NCBI RefSeq assembly: GCF_019042275.1
Contig: NZ_JAHQCW010000010.1
Span: 62,001 to 126,000 of the forward strand
Reading direction: 5' to 3'
DNA length: 64,000 nt
Source: Diplocloster agilis
Lineage (GTDB): Bacteria > Bacillota > Clostridia > Lachnospirales > Lachnospiraceae
Numbering within the stretch: the first letter of the stretch is position 1; the number at the start of each line of letters is the position of its first letter. The translations under genes and the position numbers were made by a program. The notes under the pieces were generated by a model that saw nothing but the letters and a program-made list of their open reading frames with translations, was not told the origin of the DNA and did no database searches. Of this stretch, positions 60,862 to 64,000 are shown piece by piece.

Positions 60862-62277
60862 GTGAAAAGGTTAAAAAAATGGACGGCTGTCACAATGCTG
60901 ATCGCGGTACTGGCCTGTACCCTGACGGCCTGCAGTAAGGAAAAGAAACCGGAAAACGGACAGCAGGATACCAATCAAAATGATACGGCACAGAATAATT
61001 CCAATACGGATAATAATCAGGCAGCAAATGGAAAAGGCCGTGTGTATTATCTGAATTTTAAACCCGAGGTGGCGGATGTCTGGGAAAAGATAGCCGCGGA
61101 ATACACAAAAGAAACCGGAGTGCCGGTAAAGGTGGTTACCGCAGCCAGCGGAGAATATGAAAAAACTTTAAAGTCTGAAATGGCCAAGAAAGAGGCGCCA
61201 ACCCTGTTCCACATCAACGGACCGGTCGGATACCAGACCTGGAAAGATTACACGATGGATCTGAAAGATACCAATCTGTACAGCTGGCTGAATACGCCGG
61301 ATCTGGCCATATCGGAAGACGGCGGGGTTTTCGGTGTACCGTTTGTCGTGGAGGGCTACGGTATTATCTATAACGATGATATCATGCAGAAGTATTTCGC
61401 TTTGACTGACAAGGCGGTGGATATAACCAGTGTGGATCAGATCAATAATTTTGCGACTCTAAAAGCGGTAGCCGAGGATATGACGGCGAAAAAAGATCAG
61501 CTGGGAATAAAAGGCGTATTTGCCTCCACGTCTTTTTCCGCAGGAAATGACTGGAGATGGCAGACGCATCTGATGAACCTTCCGATGTACTATGAATTCA
61601 AAGAAAGCGGAAACAAAAACCCGGATACGATCGCGTTTACTTACAACGAAAACTTTAAAAATATATTTGACCTGTACTTGAACAATTCCCTGACCGCTCC
61701 GGAAGCACTAGGAAGCAAATCTGTGGATGACTCTATGGGTGAATTCGCCCGGGGAGAAGCGGCTATGGTACAAAATGGAAACTGGGGCTGGAGCGAGGTA
61801 CAGAAAGCGGAAGGCAATACGGTCAAAGAAGAAAACATCAAGTTCCTGCCGATCTATATCGGCGTGAATGGAGAAGAAAAACAGAGTATTTGTATCGGAA
61901 CGGAGAATTTCTTAAGTGTGAACAGCCAGGCGTCGGCAGACGATCAAAAGGCCTCCATTGCATTCATGGAATGGGTGTTCAGTTCCGACAAGGGAAAAGA
62001 ATTTGTTTCGAAAGATCTGGGCTTTATCACTCCTTTCACTACCTTTGAGGACGCGGAAAAACCGGTGGATCCGCTGGCCAGAGAGGTAGACCGTTATATG
62101 AAAAATACCGATCTGTATACGGTAACCTGGGATTTCACCGCATTTCCCAGTCAGGAATTCAAGAACATGCTGGGTGCGGACCTGCTTTCCTACGCACAGG
62201 GGAATCTGAAATGGGAAGAGCTGGTTAAAAATACCAGCCAAAACTGGGCGGACGAAAAGGAAATGTCAGCTCAATAA
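60862..62277 (+). CDS. Extracellular sugar-binding lipoprotein
   Basis: 471 residues. GTG start at 60862 with AGAGAGGG upstream. Lipobox LTAC, then an Asn/Gln-rich linker of about 35 residues (QDTNQNDTAQNNSNTDNNQA), then a family 1 solute-binding domain (YLNFKPEVADVWEKIAAEYT, GEAAMVQNGNWGW). First gene of a second CUT1-type importer. A hairpin terminator between it and the permeases should make the binding protein more abundant than the permeases. The sugar is unknown. Confidence 0.9.
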   Translation: MKRLKKWTAVTMLIAVLACTLTACSKEKKPENGQQDTNQNDTAQNNSNTDNNQAANGKGRVYYLNFKPEVADVWEKIAAEYTKETGVPVKVVTAASGEYEKTLKSEMAKKEAPTLFHINGPVGYQTWKDYTMDLKDTNLYSWLNTPDLAISEDGGVFGVPFVVEGYGIIYNDDIMQKYFALTDKAVDITSVDQINNFATLKAVAEDMTAKKDQLGIKGVFASTSFSAGNDWRWQTHLMNLPMYYEFKESGNKNPDTIAFTYNENFKNIFDLYLNNSLTAPEALGSKSVDDSMGEFARGEAAMVQNGNWGWSEVQKAEGNTVKEENIKFLPIYIGVNGEEKQSICIGTENFLSVNSQASADDQKASIAFMEWVFSSDKGKEFVSKDLGFITPFTTFEDAEKPVDPLAREVDRYMKNTDLYTVTWDFTAFPSQEFKNMLGADLLSYAQGNLKWEELVKNTSQNWADEKEMSAQ

Positions 62278-62320
62278 AAGCCGTCTGACAGGCGGGGTAT
62301 TCAAAAGAGAAAATGTGGAG

Positions 62321-62356
62321 AAGGGTGAGTACCGAATATAAGCTGCTCACCCTTTT
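62321..62356 (+). terminator. Intra-operon terminator after the binding-protein gene
   Basis: AAGGGTGAG / CTCACCCTT followed by TTT, 44-79 bases after the stop and upstream of the permease genes. Probably leaky read-through control. Confidence 0.75.
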
Positions 62357-62405
62357 TCCGAGCATCCATACCAACAGACCTAAATAGAAAAGGAGAAGGT
62401 AATTT

Positions 62406-63251
62406 ATGCAGAAAACGTATAAAAAATACTTTCCGGTATTTGCCCTGCCGACGCTGATCGCTTTTGCCATTGCATTTCTGGTTCCGTTTCTCATGGGCAT
62501 CTACTTATCATTCTGTAAATTCACTACGGTGACAAACGCGAAATGGGTGGGTATCGCAAATTATACCCGTGCATTCTCCAATCGGGATTTCCCCAGCGCG
62601 CTGTGGTTTACGGTTAAATTCACAGTGGTCTCCGTAATCCTTATTAATATTCTCGCTTTTTTGCTGGCTCTTCTGCTGACCAGGAAAGTAAAGGGAACCA
62701 ATGTGTTCCGAACGATCTTTTTCATGCCGAACCTGATCGGCGGTATCGTGCTGGGGTATATCTGGCAGCTGATTATTAATTCCGTTCTTTTGGCGACGGT
62801 GGGAGCGGATATTACGTCCAGGGCGGGCTACGGTTTCTGGGGACTGGTGGTGCTGATGTGCTGGCAGATGATCGGTTATATGATGATTATCTATATCGCG
62901 GGAATTCAGAACGTGGCGCCGGAGCTGATCGAAGCAGCCCAGATCGATGGGGCTACCGGATGGCAGGTCCTCACCAAGGTTACGATTCCCATGGTCATGC
63001 CCTCCGTTACGATCTGCCTGTTCCTGACCATTTCCAATTCCTTTAAGCTTTTTGACCAAAACCTGTCGCTGACAGCGGGACTGCCCGGGAAGCAGACCCA
63101 AATGATGGCGCTGGACATTTTTAACACGTTCTACGGCAGAAACGGCTGGGAAGGGGTCGGACAGGCGAAGGCCGTGATTTTCTTTGTTATCGTAGGAATT
63201 ATCACATTCACACAGCTGTGGCTGACCAGGCGAAAGGAGGTCGAGGGCTGA
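62406..63251 (+). CDS. Sugar ABC transporter permease (MalF type)
   Basis: 281 residues, six membrane helices. FLVPFLMGIYLSFCKFTTV at the start and EAA loop LIEAAQIDGATGWQVLTKV. AAAAGGAGAAGGTAATTT precedes the ATG. The stop overlaps the next permease start (TGATG). Confidence 0.9.
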   Translation: MQKTYKKYFPVFALPTLIAFAIAFLVPFLMGIYLSFCKFTTVTNAKWVGIANYTRAFSNRDFPSALWFTVKFTVVSVILINILAFLLALLLTRKVKGTNVFRTIFFMPNLIGGIVLGYIWQLIINSVLLATVGADITSRAGYGFWGLVVLMCWQMIGYMMIIYIAGIQNVAPELIEAAQIDGATGWQVLTKVTIPMVMPSVTICLFLTISNSFKLFDQNLSLTAGLPGKQTQMMALDIFNTFYGRNGWEGVGQAKAVIFFVIVGIITFTQLWLTRRKEVEG

Positions 63252-64000
63252 TGGCAAAAAAGCAGTCTGGAAATACCATATTATTTCTGTTCCTGTTGTT
63301 ATTGTCGGCAGTGTTCCTGGCGCCGATTCTTATGGTGCTCATGAATTCCTTTAAAGGAAAACTGTATATCAGCGACGCTCCGTTTCAGCTCCCTTCGGCA
63401 GTCTCCTTCGCCGGTCTGGGCAATTATGCGCAGGGAGTGGAGAAAAGCGGATTTTTTTCGGCCTTTGGATACTCCCTGTTTATCACCGTATTTTCGGTAG
63501 CCGCCATCGTACTGCTGACCTCCATGACCGGCTGGTGGCTGACAAGAGTCAAGGGCAGATTTACCGGAGGCCTGTATTACCTGTTTGTATTTTCCATGGT
63601 AGTACCATTTCAGATGGTCATGTTTACCATGAGCAAGCTGGCCAACATGCTGTATCTGGACAATCCCGCCGGCATGGTGGTTCTGTACGTGGGATTCGGG
63701 GCGGGACTGTCTGTGTTTATGTTCTGCGGATTTGTAAAATCCATTCCGATCGACATCGAAGAAGCGGCTATGATCGACGGCTGCAACCCGATCCAGACCT
63801 TTTTCCGGGTGGTGTTCCCCATTATGAAGCCTACCGCTATCACAGTGGCGATCTTAAATACGATGTGGATCTGGAACGACTATCTGCTGCCCTATCTGGT
63901 AATCGGTTCAGACTATAAGACGATACCGGTTGCCGTCCAGTATCTGAGGGGAGGCTATGGTTCCGTCGATATGGGACATATGATGGCGGTGCTGGTTCTC
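63251..64000 (+). CDS. Sugar ABC transporter permease (MalG type), 3' partial
   Basis: The frame from ATG 63251 stays open to the right edge (250 codons visible). N-terminal membrane helix LFLFLLLLSAVFLAPIL, MVLMNSFKGKLYI, EAA loop DIEEAAMIDGCNPIQTFFR. Translationally coupled to the previous permease. The gene continues beyond the window. Confidence 0.9.
   Translation, partial: MAKKQSGNTILFLFLLLLSAVFLAPILMVLMNSFKGKLYISDAPFQLPSAVSFAGLGNYAQGVEKSGFFSAFGYSLFITVFSVAAIVLLTSMTGWWLTRVKGRFTGGLYYLFVFSMVVPFQMVMFTMSKLANMLYLDNPAGMVVLYVGFGAGLSVFMFCGFVKSIPIDIEEAAMIDGCNPIQTFFRVVFPIMKPTAITVAILNTMWIWNDYLLPYLVIGSDYKTIPVAVQYLRGGYGSVDMGHMMAVLVL

Overview
The window looks like a chromosomal stretch of an anaerobic Clostridia member, most likely Lachnospiraceae. 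The evidence is the gene content: anaerobic (cobalt-early) B12 synthesis, oxygen-independent NrdD, an aldehyde:ferredoxin oxidoreductase, a SigI/RsgI pair, Rho with a disordered insertion, and many sugar ABC systems without their own ATPase. Strong AGGAGG ribosome binding sites and mid-range GC fit as well. No rRNA, tRNA, prophage, IS element or CRISPR array was found.

Layout. 1-13.4 kb: a dense, translationally coupled cobalamin operon, cbiET(partial)-cbiA-cobT-cobU-cobS-small cobU paralog-cobC-cbiB-cobD-cbiP-cbiC-cbiQ-cbiO, then a cobalamin riboswitch and cbiM-cbiN. 13.4-14 kb: a giant imperfect inverted repeat (arms of about 185 nt) and a twin palindromic operator in front of an esterase gene. 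14.8-17 kb: a secreted histidine-rich protein divergent from sigI-rsgI; the anti-sigma factor also has a histidine-rich tail, and both transcripts carry matching SigI-like promoter elements. 17.2-23.1 kb: an ECF S component (minus strand), then an AOR operon (SCP2-like protein, Fe-alcohol dehydrogenase, 4x[4Fe-4S] ferredoxin, AOR, MoaD-like, MoeB/ThiF-like). 23.6-31.4 kb: MFS exporter, subtilisin-like protease, PfkB sugar kinase, DUF2752 and DUF4190 membrane proteins, TPR lipoprotein, HflX. 31.4-34.3 kb: NrdR-box-controlled nrdD with a C-terminal thioredoxin-like domain, and a MIF-like tautomerase. 34.6-38.7 kb: a sugar operon (fucose/arabinose isomerase family, LacI regulator, xylulokinase) with a promoter and operator. 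39-44.1 kb: rho, rpmE, DUF1385 gene, prmC, prfA. 44.3-50 kb: an unplaced orphan, a membrane-anchored protein, an EamA transporter and a Ca2+ P-type ATPase. 50-56 kb: AraC regulator, GH13 glucosidase-like protein and a sugar ABC importer. 56-60.6 kb: a ParA-like ATPase coupled to a histone-H1-like protein, an Rpn/PD-(D/E)XK gene behind an attenuator, an Fe-alcohol dehydrogenase and a small orphan. 60.9-64 kb: a second sugar ABC importer cut by the window edge.

The points most worth following are the His-rich SigI/RsgI module with mirror-image promoters, the giant palindrome whose loop shares a motif with the xylB terminator, a dispersed repeat of about 69 nt, a short CobU-like protein that keeps the C-terminal motif its full-length neighbour lacks, a GH13 enzyme with Gln at the expected acid/base Glu, the decapeptide array in Rho, and the ParA plus H1-like pair.
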